Source: Algoriphagus mannitolivorans DSM 15301
GTDB taxonomy: Bacteria; Bacteroidota; Bacteroidia; Cytophagales; Cyclobacteriaceae
NCBI RefSeq assembly: GCF_000429425.1
Contig: NZ_AUBV01000001.1
Coordinates: forward strand, 1-64,000
Direction of reading: 5' to 3'
Length of the DNA: 64,000 nucleotides
In this document: piece after piece, positions 16,663 through 25,092 of the stretch
How positions within the stretch are numbered: position 1 is the stretch's first letter
How the letters are laid out: every line of letters begins with the position of its first letter
Notes under the pieces: generated by a model
What the model was told of the DNA's origin: nothing
The model's input: the letters and a program-made list of their open reading frames with translations, nothing else
Database searches by the model: none
Position numbers and translations under genes: made by a program

Positions 16663-17640
16663 ATGGCAAGAGTTCTAACAGGAATCCAAAGCTCAGGAAG
16701 GCCCCATTTGGGAAATATCCTCGGTGCTATAGTACCTGCTATCAAACTGATTGAGCAGAACAATCAAGAAGAGTCTTTTATTTTCATCGCTGATTTCCAT
16801 TCCCTTACTTCCACCAAGGATGGGGAGCTTCGCAAACAAAATACACTCGCTGTAGCCGCCGCTTGGCTTGCCTTCGGTTTGGACATCGAAAAAACAGTCT
16901 TCTATCGCCAATCCAGAATTCCGGAAGTCACCGAATTGACCTGGTATCTCAATTGCTTCACTCCTTTTCCCATGCTGGCAAATGCCCACAGCTTCAAGGA
17001 TAAGTCTGAGCGGCTTGCAGATGTCAATGCTGGACTATTTACCTACCCGGTGTTGATGGCTTCAGACATTCTCTTGTACTCAGCCAACCTTGTTCCGGTA
17101 GGAAAGGATCAATTACAGCATTTGGAAATCACCCGTGATATCGCCAGCACCTTTAACAGAATCCTAGAGGAGGATATCCTGACACTTCCAGAGGCCAAGA
17201 TCAGCGAGGAAGTCATGACCATTCCGGGAATTGACGGGCAAAAGATGAGCAAGTCTTATCAGAATATCATCGATATTTTCCTTCCTGAAAAAGAACTGAA
17301 GAAGAATGTCAATGCAATCATTACGGACAGCACTCCATTAGAGGAACCCAAAAACCCAGATACCTGTATTGTATTTAAAATTTACAGCCTTTTGGGGACT
17401 GCAGAACAAACAGCGTCCTTAAGAGAAAAATATCTAGCCGGCAATTTTGGGTATGGTCACGCCAAAAAGGAACTTCTAGAACTTATCCTAACCAAATATT
17501 CTAAGGAGAGAGAAACTTTCACCTATTTCATGAATAATCCCATGGAAATAGAAAAAAGACTGGAAGCAGGTGAAGAAAAAGCAAGATCCGTTGCGTTCAA
17601 GCTACTGAATCAAGTGAGGGAAAAACTAGGATTTAGATAA
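16663..17640 (+). CDS. trpS: Tryptophanyl-tRNA synthetase
   Basis: This class I aminoacyl-tRNA synthetase (325 residues, normal length) charges tRNA-Trp. The HIGH-type motif reads SSGRPHLGNI near the N terminus and the KMSKS motif is exact in GIDGQKMSKSYQN. An upstream in-frame extension to 16537 runs back over the start of the divergent DUF1573 gene and lacks synthetase similarity. ATG 16663 gives the canonical MARVLTGIQSSGRPHLGN start. It is monocistronic and ends at a terminator. Confidence 0.97.
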   Translation: MARVLTGIQSSGRPHLGNILGAIVPAIKLIEQNNQEESFIFIADFHSLTSTKDGELRKQNTLAVAAAWLAFGLDIEKTVFYRQSRIPEVTELTWYLNCFTPFPMLANAHSFKDKSERLADVNAGLFTYPVLMASDILLYSANLVPVGKDQLQHLEITRDIASTFNRILEEDILTLPEAKISEEVMTIPGIDGQKMSKSYQNIIDIFLPEKELKKNVNAIITDSTPLEEPKNPDTCIVFKIYSLLGTAEQTASLREKYLAGNFGYGHAKKELLELILTKYSKERETFTYFMNNPMEIEKRLEAGEEKARSVAFKLLNQVREKLGFR

Positions 17641-17643
17641 ACA

Positions 17644-17680
17644 AAAAGCCCGATTTTTATTGAATCGGGCTTTACTTTTT
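17644..17680. terminator. Bidirectional terminator trpS / HIT gene
   Basis: AAAGCCCGAT pairs with ATCGGGCTTT around a 9-nt loop, with T-rich sequence beyond on plus and A-rich sequence on the other side. Confidence 0.85.
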
Positions 17681-18071
17681 AAAATCCTCGGCGAATTGTA
17701 TCTGCAATTTCAGCAAGTTCCTCCGGATTTAATTTCAATTTTGGTCGTGTAAAATTGATATCATCCATGGTCTTTAGGGGCACGAGATGAATATGCACAT
17801 GAGGAACTTCCAGCCCGATCACTGCCACTCCGATTCGGGTACACTTGATAGTTTTGTCCATCGCCTTGGCCACTTTTTGTGCAAAAAGATGGAGTTCTGC
17901 AAGGTCTGAAGGCTCCATATCAAAAATGTAATTCACTTCCTTCTTTGGAACCACTAAAACATGCCCTTTGACCAATGGCATAATGTCCAGAAATGCTATG
18001 TTTTTATCATCCTCCGCTACGATTTGAGCGGGGATCTCACGATTGATGATTTTGGTGAAAATACTTGCCAT
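17679..18071 (-). CDS. HIT family nucleotide hydrolase
   Basis: This 130-residue histidine-triad protein is Hint/HinT-like. The active-site triad is HVHIHLVPL (H91, H93, H95), preceded by the conserved FLDIMPLVKGHVLVVPKK nucleotide-binding segment. Members cleave purine nucleoside phosphoramidates or related nucleotides in the cytoplasm; the exact substrate is not evident. The gene lies just downstream of greA on the same strand but is separated from it by a terminator, so it probably also depends on readthrough or its own start. Confidence 0.92.
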   Translation of the reverse strand: MASIFTKIINREIPAQIVAEDDKNIAFLDIMPLVKGHVLVVPKKEVNYIFDMEPSDLAELHLFAQKVAKAMDKTIKCTRIGVAVIGLEVPHVHIHLVPLKTMDDINFTRPKLKLNPEELAEIADTIRRGF

Positions 18072-18080
18072 AGTCTAAAT

Positions 18081-18109
18081 ATAAAAAATCCCGGTGGTAG
18101 ACCGGGATT
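18081..18109 (-). terminator. Terminator after greA
   Basis: On the minus strand AATCCCGGT pairs with ACCGGGATT around a 5-nt loop, followed by six T. Confidence 0.85.
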
Positions 18110-18119
18110 AGGGTATGGA

Positions 18120-18593
18120 TTAATAAGAAATTTCGAGGATTTCGAATTGAAGTGTTCCAGCAGGAGCATTGATTTCTGCAATTTCTCCCACAGTTTTTCC
18201 AACCAGTCCTTTACCAAAAGGAGAGCCAAGGGAAATTTTTCCTGCCTTAAGATCTGCTTCTTCCTCTGACACCAAAGTGTAGCTAACCGTCATGCCATTT
18301 TTGACATTTTTAATTTTCACCGTGCTCAGAATCCCGGCTTTAGAAGTATCCATTTGGGAATTATCCAGAATTCTGGCATTTCCTACTACCGCTTCCAATT
18401 TTGCGATTTTAAGTTCCAAAAGTCCCTGTGCGTCTTTAGCAGCATCGTATTCTGCATTTTCACTCAGATCACCCTTGTCTCTTGCTTCCGCAATCTGTCG
18501 CGCGATATCCGCTCTTCCTTTGGTCTTCAACTCCTGAAGCTCGTCCTTCAACCTCTTCAGGCCCTCTTCAGTGTAATATTGTACTTTTGACAT
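18120..18593 (-). CDS. greA: Transcription elongation factor GreA
   Basis: The 157-residue protein matches GreA over its full length. It stimulates RNA polymerase to cleave backtracked transcripts. The N-terminal coiled coil (YYTEEGLKRLKDELQELKTK... through LELKIAKLEAVVGNARI, about 6-78) contains the acidic tip DLSENAEYDAAKD, where the Asp and Glu act in the secondary channel. The C-terminal FKBP-like half ends SPFGKGLVGKTVGEIAEINAPAGTLQFEILEI. A promoter at 18683-18712 and a terminator-like hairpin (18613-18670) lie between this gene and its upstream neighbour, so an attenuated leader is likely. Confidence 0.97.
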   Translation of the reverse strand: MSKVQYYTEEGLKRLKDELQELKTKGRADIARQIAEARDKGDLSENAEYDAAKDAQGLLELKIAKLEAVVGNARILDNSQMDTSKAGILSTVKIKNVKNGMTVSYTLVSEEEADLKAGKISLGSPFGKGLVGKTVGEIAEINAPAGTLQFEILEISY

Positions 18594-18612
18594 AGTGAAA
18601 CAGTTTATTCAA

Positions 18613-18670
18613 CAGCCTTAAAAACAAAGTAACGGTCACGTGATGGAGACCGTTACTTTGCTTTTGGCTG
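18613..18670 (-). terminator. Terminator-like hairpin in the greA leader
   Basis: A perfect 13-bp stem (18648-18660 with 18625-18637, 10-nt loop) extends further through AAAA/TTTT and CAGCC/GGCTG arms. On the minus strand it is followed by five T. It lies downstream of the greA promoter and upstream of the greA ATG. It may also end readthrough from the upstream dehydrogenase gene. Confidence 0.75.
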
Positions 18671-18682
18671 TATTGATATAGG

Positions 18683-18712
18683 CAAAGATAGGAAAGCTTT
18701 TTGACAAAGCAA
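18683..18712 (-). promoter_or_regulatory. Promoter of greA (TTG-N19-TATCTTTG)
   Basis: On the minus strand a TTG (18712-18710), exactly 19 nt, and TATCTTTG (18690-18683) match the Bacteroidota -33/-7 architecture. The transcript would start near 18677, leaving a leader of about 84 nt. Confidence 0.8.
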
Positions 18713-18746
18713 GAGTCCTGAATATGTCAAAAGACTGCCAAATCGA

Positions 18747-19682
18747 TTAAGAATTAGGGAAAAATTCCTTGATGTTTTCTACCAAAACCTCGTTGATTTT
18801 TACATAAGACTCAAAGGTCCAACCGGCCACATGGGGTGAAAAAACAACATTTTCCCGCTGCGCCAACCGCTCAAATTCCTCCTTTTGGGAATCGGTAAAC
18901 TTCTGGAATTTTTCATTTTCCAGCACGTCCAAAACAGCTCCACGAAGTATGCCCTGATCTAATGTCTGGTTTATGGTGGAAAAAGAAATGACCTCTCCTC
19001 TGGCAGTATTAATCAGCCAAATCGGTTTTTTAAACCCTTTGACTTCCTCCAAAGTAAAAAACCCTCTGGTCTCTGGGGTAAGCGGAACATGAATACTCAA
19101 AACATCTGCTTCTTCTTTCAACTTTTCCCAACTGACCTCCTCAACCTGACCATTTCCAAAACCCAGCTTGTACTTATCATAAGCGAGAATCCTTACATCA
19201 AATCCAGCAAGTCTTTTAGCAAAAGCTTCCCCCATATTTCCAAAACCCATGATGCCGACAGTTTTTCCCATCAGTTCATGACCTCGGTTTCCTTCACGAT
19301 CCCATATTCCTTTCCGAACCTCCCGATCAGCCTTAATGACTTGATTAAACAAAGCTAATAGACCTCCGAGGGCATGTTCGGCTACAGCATCCCTGTTTCC
19401 TTTGGCGGCATGAAAAAGCTTGACGCCTTTGGTTTCAAGATATTTCAAATCAATTTGATCGAGACCTGCTCCTGCTCTACCGATAAACTTGAGTTGACTG
19501 GCTTTTTCAAGTAACTCGCGATCCATGGGAGTTTTGGAGCGAATAATCAAACCTTCATAAGAGGCCACTTGATCGAGAATTTCTGCACGGGTGATCTTTG
19601 GGGCATAATTCACTTCATGCCCCTCTAGCTTCAGCATATCCATAATGCTGAGGTGCATCTCATCGATAATCAGAATTTTCAT
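18747..19682 (-). CDS. D-2-hydroxyacid (phosphoglycerate-type) dehydrogenase
   Basis: This 311-residue NAD-dependent dehydrogenase belongs to the D-isomer 2-hydroxyacid family. The nucleotide motif GIMGFGNMGEAFAKRL is followed by the acidic AYDKY. Catalytic Arg, Glu and His appear in NTARGEV, ENEKF and SPHVAGWT. The N-terminal segment IRSKTPMDRELLEKASQLKFIGRAGAGLDQID is typical of phosphoglycerate dehydrogenase relatives, but no ACT or ASB domain follows and no serC is adjacent, so the substrate is uncertain. ATG 19682 starts 1 bp after the mgtE stop. The longer frame to 19790 runs antisense-free into mgtE and is rejected. Confidence 0.88.
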   Translation of the reverse strand: MKILIIDEMHLSIMDMLKLEGHEVNYAPKITRAEILDQVASYEGLIIRSKTPMDRELLEKASQLKFIGRAGAGLDQIDLKYLETKGVKLFHAAKGNRDAVAEHALGGLLALFNQVIKADREVRKGIWDREGNRGHELMGKTVGIMGFGNMGEAFAKRLAGFDVRILAYDKYKLGFGNGQVEEVSWEKLKEEADVLSIHVPLTPETRGFFTLEEVKGFKKPIWLINTARGEVISFSTINQTLDQGILRGAVLDVLENEKFQKFTDSQKEEFERLAQRENVVFSPHVAGWTFESYVKINEVLVENIKEFFPNS

Positions 19683-19683
19683 A

Positions 19684-21051
19684 TTAGAGTTTGAGTAATA
19701 GCATCGCAATACCGAAGTAAACGGCCAAGCCCAAAAGATCATTGGTAGTGGTGATGAATGGCCCAGAAGCGATGGCTGGATTGATCCCAAATCGATTTAG
19801 AACCAAAGGAGTAACGGTACCCATGAAAGAAGCCAAAAGGACTACACAGAATAGTGCAAACCCGATGGTAACTCCGAAAATAGGCTCAAAGCCGTAAATA
19901 AAGACAACTACCAAGAAGACGAAAGCACCTAAGACAACTCCATTTAAGAGTGCTACCAAGAGGCCTTTAAAAAATCTCTGCGTGGGCGTATCATCAAAGG
20001 CAGATTTGGATGCCAATGACTGTACGATCAAAGAAGAAGCTTGAATTCCAACATTTCCTCCCGTCGCTGCTACAAGTGGGATAAAAGAGGCTAAAGCCAA
20101 ATATTTACTTAGCCCAACTTCAAAAAGCCCGATGATTTTGGCACCCATCAATCCTCCCAAAACTCCAATCAATAGCCACGGTAGTCGAGCTTTGGAAATG
20201 GTGAATACGGAGTCGGATTCCTCGATATCAGCTGACACCCCGGCCATTGCTTGGATATCCTCGTCTGCTTCTTCCTGAACAACGTCCAAGATATCATCCA
20301 CGGTGATCCTACCTACCAGCTTGTTTTTCGCGTTGACTACAGGGACAGATTCCAAGTCATATTTACGCATCACCGCTGCTACTTCTTCCTGATCCATATG
20401 AACCGGAACGGAAATCACCTCATCGTCAAAAATATCTTCGATTTTGGTGTCTGAAGCTGCAAGAATAATTTTCTTGAGAGAGACCCTCCCCAACAGTTGC
20501 TGTCGGTTATTCACCACATAAATGGAAAATATCTTCTCGACGTTTTCTGCTTGTCTGCGGATTTCATTGATGGTCTGGATCACATTCCAGTTTTTATTGG
20601 CACGGATAAATTCTTTGGCCATGATACCACCCGCAGTGTCTTCCTCGTAGCGAAGGAGTTCCAAGATCTGCTCCAGTTTGACCCGGTCTTGGATTTCTGC
20701 AATTACCTCTTCCCTTTCTTTTTCATGAAAAAAACTCAGAATATCTGCCCCGTCATCAGAATCCATCAACTCGATCCAAGAGGCCACTTCTGCTATTTCC
20801 AGCTCTTTTAGCACTCTACCCAATGAATCCTCATCCAGCTCAATTAGAATATCAGCAGCAAGTTGTTTCTCCAAAAGCCGAAGAACATAGATGGACTCAT
20901 TCATGCTGAGCTCATCCAGGATAGCAGCAATATCTGCTACATTGACCCCTTCCAGAGAATCCTGAATGAAGTCAATATTCTCCTCTTCAATCCCTATTCT
21001 GAGACTTTCAAGGTATTCTTTAGATAATTCAAACTGCTTAATGGGCTCCAC
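19684..21051 (-). CDS. mgtE: Magnesium transporter MgtE
   Basis: This 455-residue Mg2+ channel/transporter is full length. It has a cytoplasmic N domain of helical repeats (about 1-130, rich in DIAAILDEL-like units), a CBS pair (about 135-260, with VPVHMDQEEVAAVMRKYDLESVPVV) that senses Mg2+, and a five-helix pore domain (about 285-455) with RLPWLLIGVLGGLMGAKIIG, the conserved ATGGNVGIQASSLIVQ and GPFITTTNDLLGLAVYF. The reading frame starts at a GTG that overlaps rsmA by 14 nt, so translation is probably coupled. It is the middle gene of rsmA-mgtE-dehydrogenase. Confidence 0.95.
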   Translation of the reverse strand: MEPIKQFELSKEYLESLRIGIEEENIDFIQDSLEGVNVADIAAILDELSMNESIYVLRLLEKQLAADILIELDEDSLGRVLKELEIAEVASWIELMDSDDGADILSFFHEKEREEVIAEIQDRVKLEQILELLRYEEDTAGGIMAKEFIRANKNWNVIQTINEIRRQAENVEKIFSIYVVNNRQQLLGRVSLKKIILAASDTKIEDIFDDEVISVPVHMDQEEVAAVMRKYDLESVPVVNAKNKLVGRITVDDILDVVQEEADEDIQAMAGVSADIEESDSVFTISKARLPWLLIGVLGGLMGAKIIGLFEVGLSKYLALASFIPLVAATGGNVGIQASSLIVQSLASKSAFDDTPTQRFFKGLLVALLNGVVLGAFVFLVVVFIYGFEPIFGVTIGFALFCVVLLASFMGTVTPLVLNRFGINPAIASGPFITTTNDLLGLAVYFGIAMLLLKL

Positions 21052-21823
21052 GACCTTTTTCGATTTCTTGGGTCAAAAAAACAAAATCCGCAACATCCAA
21101 TTGCTCGGCGCGCTTGTCCAAGATAGGATGAGTTTTGAATTCCTCGGTTAGATTAAAGGATTTTAAGGAATTTCTAAGGGTTTTTCTTCGGTTTCCAAAT
21201 CCTCCCTTTACGACTTGAAAGAAAAGCTTCTCGTTACAATCCAGCTTTTCTACCTGATTTCTAGTCAGTCTAATTACTCCTGAATTCACTTTGGGAGGAG
21301 GATTAAATACCCCTGGAGGTACAGAAAACAAATATTCTATATCATAGTAGGCCTGAAGAAATACAGATAAAATCCCGTAATCCTTATTTCCTTTAGGCGA
21401 AGCGATTCTTTGGGCCACCTCTTTTTGTAGCATGCAGACCACTTCAGTCACCTTATTTTTATCCTCCAAAACTTTAAAGAAAATCTGGGAAGAAATGTTG
21501 TAGGGAAAATTTCCTGCAATGGCATATTTCTCTGGAAAGACCGCAGAAAAGTCATACTTAAGAAAATCTCCCTCTATGATTTTATCTCTGAGCTGAGGAT
21601 ACTTTTGATTCAGATATGTAATGCTTTCGGTATCAATATCAATCAGGTAAAGGTCAAGCTTTCCCTCGAGAAGGAAATCCGTCAATACACCCATTCCGGG
21701 TCCGATTTCTAGAACTTTGGACACACCCTCATGACCTTTGACCGCCGCTGCAATTCGCTCGGCGATACTTAGGTCTGTCAGGAAATGTTGTCCTAAATGC
21801 TTCTTGGGTTTGACGTTTTGCAT
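21038..21823 (-). CDS. rsmA: 16S rRNA dimethyladenosine transferase
   Basis: The 261-residue methyltransferase (KsgA) dimethylates two adjacent adenines in helix 45 of 16S rRNA late in small-subunit assembly. The N terminus PKKHLGQHFLTD is diagnostic. The SAM site is VLEIGPGMGVLTDFL and the catalytic NxPY-type motif reads GNFPYNISS. The C-terminal helical domain includes GGFGNRRKTLRNSLK. It is the first gene of an operon with mgtE and is divergent from pdxA, a pairing seen in other bacteria too. Confidence 0.97.
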   Translation of the reverse strand: MQNVKPKKHLGQHFLTDLSIAERIAAAVKGHEGVSKVLEIGPGMGVLTDFLLEGKLDLYLIDIDTESITYLNQKYPQLRDKIIEGDFLKYDFSAVFPEKYAIAGNFPYNISSQIFFKVLEDKNKVTEVVCMLQKEVAQRIASPKGNKDYGILSVFLQAYYDIEYLFSVPPGVFNPPPKVNSGVIRLTRNQVEKLDCNEKLFFQVVKGGFGNRRKTLRNSLKSFNLTEEFKTHPILDKRAEQLDVADFVFLTQEIEKGRGAH

Positions 21824-21928
21824 CCTTCGCCTCTGATAAATTTTTATAAATTGCAGGCCTAAAAATAAGGGAATATTCTAAAACCCTCTTTGAAAATATC
21901 CAGCAGCAATAAATGCGGAAATCTTGAC

Positions 21929-22954
21929 ATGAGCACAAAAAAACAAAAACCAGTTCTCGGAATCAGTATCGGAGACATTAATGGAATCGGGGTGGAAGTT
22001 ACACTGAAGGCCTTAGCAGACTCGAGAGTCTATAAGTCTTTTACTCCCTTGATTTACGGTCATGGCAAGGCGATTTCCCATTATCGCAAGCTTATGAACT
22101 TAGAGGATTTCAACTTTACACAAATCCGAACTTTGGATGAAATCCAGCACCGCAAGGTCAATGTCATTAACGTAATGGAGGAATGCCCTGAAATCATTCC
22201 CGGGGTAGAAACCATGGAAGCTGGAAAAATGGCCTTAGAAGCCTTAAAAGCAGCAGTCGAAGATCTGAAATCCGGAAAAATCCAAGGACTTGTCACCGCT
22301 CCTGTCAATAAAAATAACATCAATTCTGAAGAGTTGAAATTCGTCGGACACACGGAGTTTATAACCGATGCAGTGGGTGTCAAGGATAGCCTGATGACCA
22401 TGGTGGCCGAAAATTTCCGCGTAGGTTTAATTACAGGACATCTTCCATTAGCAAAAGTACCTCAGGCCATTACCAAAGAAAGAATTCTGCAGAAGGCAAA
22501 TATTTTCCTCAAGAGTTTAAATGAAGATTTTGGAATCGACAGGCCAAAAGTGGCTATTTTAGGATTAAACCCTCATGCAGGTGAGGATGGCTTGCTAGGA
22601 ATGGAAGAAGAAGAAATCATCAAACCAGCCATTCGTGAACTTAAAGACCAGAATAAATTGGTGTTTGGCCCCTACCCTGCGGATGGCTTTTTCGGAATGA
22701 TGCATCAAACTCGATTCGATGGGATTTTGGCCATGTACCATGACCAAGGACTGATCCCATTCAAGTCAATTGCATTTAGCTCAGGAGTTAATTTTACTGC
22801 AGGTCTTCCAGTAATTCGAACTTCCCCTGACCACGGAACAGCCTATAATATCGCCGGAAAAAATCTTGCCGACGAGGGCTCTATGCGAGCAGCATTGTAT
22901 TTAGCATCTGATATTATGGCTCAGCACTTTCAAGAAGAGGAAGAAACGGTGTAA
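21929..22954 (+). CDS. pdxA: 4-hydroxythreonine-4-phosphate dehydrogenase
   Basis: This NAD-dependent metalloenzyme of the DXP-dependent pyridoxal phosphate pathway makes the substrate that PdxJ condenses. The 341-residue length is normal. Recognisable segments are LGISIGDINGIGVEV at the N terminus, LVTAPVNKNNIN, FVGHTEFITD, LGLNPHAGEDGLLGMEE and AMYHDQGLIPFKSIAF, which together carry the metal-binding His residues. An in-frame TTG at 21890 would add 13 unlike residues; ATG 21929 is preferred. It is divergent from rsmA and upstream of DUF177-rpmF. Confidence 0.96.
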   Translation: MSTKKQKPVLGISIGDINGIGVEVTLKALADSRVYKSFTPLIYGHGKAISHYRKLMNLEDFNFTQIRTLDEIQHRKVNVINVMEECPEIIPGVETMEAGKMALEALKAAVEDLKSGKIQGLVTAPVNKNNINSEELKFVGHTEFITDAVGVKDSLMTMVAENFRVGLITGHLPLAKVPQAITKERILQKANIFLKSLNEDFGIDRPKVAILGLNPHAGEDGLLGMEEEEIIKPAIRELKDQNKLVFGPYPADGFFGMMHQTRFDGILAMYHDQGLIPFKSIAFSSGVNFTAGLPVIRTSPDHGTAYNIAGKNLADEGSMRAALYLASDIMAQHFQEEEETV

Positions 22955-23027
22955 TAAAAACCCTTAAAAAGTGGCGCTAAAACCAAATATTATTTCTTGA
23001 ACTGTTTTAGCTAAATAAAAATATCCC

Positions 23028-23035
23028 TACATTTG
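23028..23035 (+). promoter_or_regulatory. -7 box of the DUF177-rpmF unit
   Basis: TACATTTG matches TAnnTTTG exactly. The predicted transcript starts near 23041, leaving about 20 nt that contain a strong purine-rich ribosome binding site. Confidence 0.65.
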
Positions 23036-23047
23036 CGGTCTTAAATC

Positions 23048-23053
23048 AGGAGG
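23048..23053 (+). promoter_or_regulatory. Strong Shine-Dalgarno before a GTG start
   Basis: AGGAGG lies 7 nt before the GTG at 23061. Such sites are rare in this window, where most starts have none. Here it decides the start of the DUF177 gene. Confidence 0.7.
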
Positions 23054-23060
23054 AGGAATC

Positions 23061-23639
23061 GTGAAATTCTGGAAAACCTTTGATATTGAAGTCATTAAGT
23101 TCAAGGAAGGACTCCATGATATAGACTTCCAGATCGGAGACAGTTTCTTTAAACATTTTGAGGATAACGAACTCCTGGAAAAAGGAAATTTGACCACAAG
23201 GGTCATGATGAATAAGGGAGCCAATGTTATTGAGCTTACTTTTCATATTCAAGGTACTGTACAATTGATCTGTGATCGAAGCTTGGAGCAATTTGATCAT
23301 CCACTGGACATTACAGAAAAAATCCTCTACAAATACGGAGCGGAAGAACAGGAAATAGATGAAGATGTGTACATGATCACTCGTGACACCCCTTCGATCA
23401 ATGTTGCTCAGTTGATTTACGAGTTCATCCTACTAGCACTTCCTGCAAAGAAAATTCATCCTGACTATCAGAATGAATTAGATGAGGAAGATTATGAAGG
23501 CGAAGGAGGATATGTATATATCGACGAAGAGGAAGCGGAAGGTGAAGAGGATAATACAGGCACCGAAAACTTAGAATCCAAGGCTATAGATCCCAGATGG
23601 GAACAGTTATTAAAATTAAAAAACAAGGAACAATCATAA
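23061..23639 (+). CDS. DUF177 (YceD-like) protein
   Basis: The 192-residue protein belongs to DUF177/YceD, linked in many bacteria to rpmF and implicated in 23S rRNA or ribosome metabolism. A beta-rich core includes KGANVIELTFHIQGTVQLICDR, where family members often have a Cys-rich or CDR motif. The C-terminal third is highly acidic (about 135-175). The GTG start at 23061 is supported by a strong AGGAGG. The coding end is 12 bp before rpmF, the classic arrangement. Confidence 0.88.
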   Translation: MKFWKTFDIEVIKFKEGLHDIDFQIGDSFFKHFEDNELLEKGNLTTRVMMNKGANVIELTFHIQGTVQLICDRSLEQFDHPLDITEKILYKYGAEEQEIDEDVYMITRDTPSINVAQLIYEFILLALPAKKIHPDYQNELDEEDYEGEGGYVYIDEEEAEGEEDNTGTENLESKAIDPRWEQLLKLKNKEQS

Positions 23640-23651
23640 ACCACACATAAA

Positions 23652-23843
23652 ATGGCACATCCTAAACGCAAAATTTCGAAAACCAGAAGAGATAAGAGAA
23701 GAACTCATTATAAACTGGAAGCTCCAGGAATGGCTAAATGCCCAACAACTGGTGAAATGCACTTGCCTCACAGAGCTTTTTGGCTTGATGGCAAATTGTA
23801 CTACAAAGGACAAGTAATCATCGAAAAAGAGATCACTGCTTAA
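23652..23843 (+). CDS. rpmF: Ribosomal protein bL32
   Basis: This 63-residue large-subunit protein starts with the hallmark [19 protein letters not shown]. Many bL32 proteins bind zinc through two CxxC-like pairs. Here only one Cys remains ([14 protein letters not shown]), so this is the cysteine-poor, zinc-independent type. It is cotranscribed with DUF177 and ends at a terminator. Confidence 0.97.
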   Translation: MAHPKRKISKTRRDKRRTHYKLEAPGMAKCPTTGEMHLPHRAFWLDGKLYYKGQVIIEKEITA

Positions 23844-23865
23844 TCAGTAATCTTTTTATAAGTCA

Positions 23866-23899
23866 TAAAATCCACTCCTTTTTGGGGTGGATTTTTTTA
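23866..23899 (+). terminator. Terminator after rpmF
   Basis: AAATCCACTCC pairs with GGGGTGGATTT (about 11 bp with a wobble), followed by seven T. It separates rpmF from fabH. The 170 bp that follow to fabH hold no convincing gene. Confidence 0.85.
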
Positions 23900-24070
23900 T
23901 TTGATTAAATTCAAGGAATCTGAATACCAACCCCTTACCCTTCTACCCCATCACAATCCTTGGTGGTCAGAGGGCATTGTGCTAATTTTGGCTTTTCTTA
24001 GAAAGACCAAAAACCTATCAACCCCAAATTTTGAATGCTTTTGCATCCGAATTTGGAAGAAACCCATACT

Positions 24071-25069
24071 ATGGAGCAAATCAGAGCCATGATTACCGGA
24101 ATTCAGGGATATGTCCCTGAGTACCGACTAACAAACCAAGAACTTGAGACCCTGGTTGACACTAACGACGAGTGGATTCTCTCAAGAACAGGAATCAAGG
24201 AAAGAAGAATTCTAAAAGGTGAAAACCAAGGAACTTCCGTCATGGGAGCCGAAGCGGTTAAAGGCCTTTTGCAAAAAACCGGAACCAATCCTTTAGATAT
24301 CGATCTAATCATTTGTGCAACGGTGACTCCTGACATGCCATTTCCGGCAACTGCAAATATCATTTCAGATCTGGTCGGATCAAAAAACTCGTTTTCTTTC
24401 GACCTGGGAGCTGCTTGTTCCGGTTTCCTCTTCGCTCTTCAAATGGGGGCCCAATTCATTCAGACTGGCACTCACAAGAAAGTTGTTGTGGTTGGCGCGG
24501 ATAAAATGTCCTCAATTGTCGACTACCAAGACCGTACTACCTGTATTCTTTTTGGAGACGGTGCAGGGGCGGTTCTTCTGGAGCCTACCCAAGAAGAATT
24601 TGGGATTATGGACGCAATCCTTAAATCAGATGGTGCCGGAGCTCCATACCTTCATATGAAGGCCGGTGGAAGCCGAAAGCCCGCAAGTCCAGAAACTATC
24701 GCCGCCAGAGAGCACTTTGCATATCAGGAAGGTTCTACCGTATTTAAATTTGCGGTAACAAACATGGCCGATGTAAGTGCGGAGGTAATGGAGCGAAACG
24801 GGTTGAAAGGCGATGATATTGCCTGGTTAGTGCCCCACCAGGCCAATAAGAGGATCATCGATGCTACTGCAAACAGAATGGGCGTGGGTCCTGATAAAGT
24901 TATGATGAATATCGAGCGGTATGGAAATACTACTGCTGCAACGATACCTCTTTGCCTTTGGGAATATGAAAACCAACTGAAAAAAGGCGACAACCTTATA
25001 CTTGCTGCATTTGGAGGTGGATTTACCTGGGGGTCTATCTACCTAAAGTGGGCTTACGATCCGAAATAA
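24071..25069 (+). CDS. fabH: Beta-ketoacyl-ACP synthase III
   Basis: FabH condenses acetyl-CoA (or a branched acyl-CoA) with malonyl-ACP to start fatty-acid synthesis. The catalytic triad is C116 (LGAACSGF), H256 (VPHQANKRI) and N286 (MNIERYGNT). The length from ATG 24071 is 332 residues, typical, and begins [18 protein letters not shown]. The longer frame from 24035 adds unlike residues. The usual neighbour plsX is missing between rpmF and fabH. The gene leads a fabH-efp-(accBC) unit. Confidence 0.96.
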   Translation: MEQIRAMITGIQGYVPEYRLTNQELETLVDTNDEWILSRTGIKERRILKGENQGTSVMGAEAVKGLLQKTGTNPLDIDLIICATVTPDMPFPATANIISDLVGSKNSFSFDLGAACSGFLFALQMGAQFIQTGTHKKVVVVGADKMSSIVDYQDRTTCILFGDGAGAVLLEPTQEEFGIMDAILKSDGAGAPYLHMKAGGSRKPASPETIAAREHFAYQEGSTVFKFAVTNMADVSAEVMERNGLKGDDIAWLVPHQANKRIIDATANRMGVGPDKVMMNIERYGNTTAATIPLCLWEYENQLKKGDNLILAAFGGGFTWGSIYLKWAYDPK

Positions 25070-25092
25070 TAACCTAAGAATACTAAGATAAC

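Noticed and set aside
19683..19790. N-terminal extension of the hydroxyacid dehydrogenase
   Set aside because: It lies inside mgtE in another frame; the ATG 1 bp after the mgtE stop gives the normal family N terminus.
23901..24092. Plus-strand 63-codon frame between rpmF and fabH
   Set aside because: It overlaps the fabH start, has no family resemblance and no promoter; considered as a plsX remnant, but no similarity is visible.
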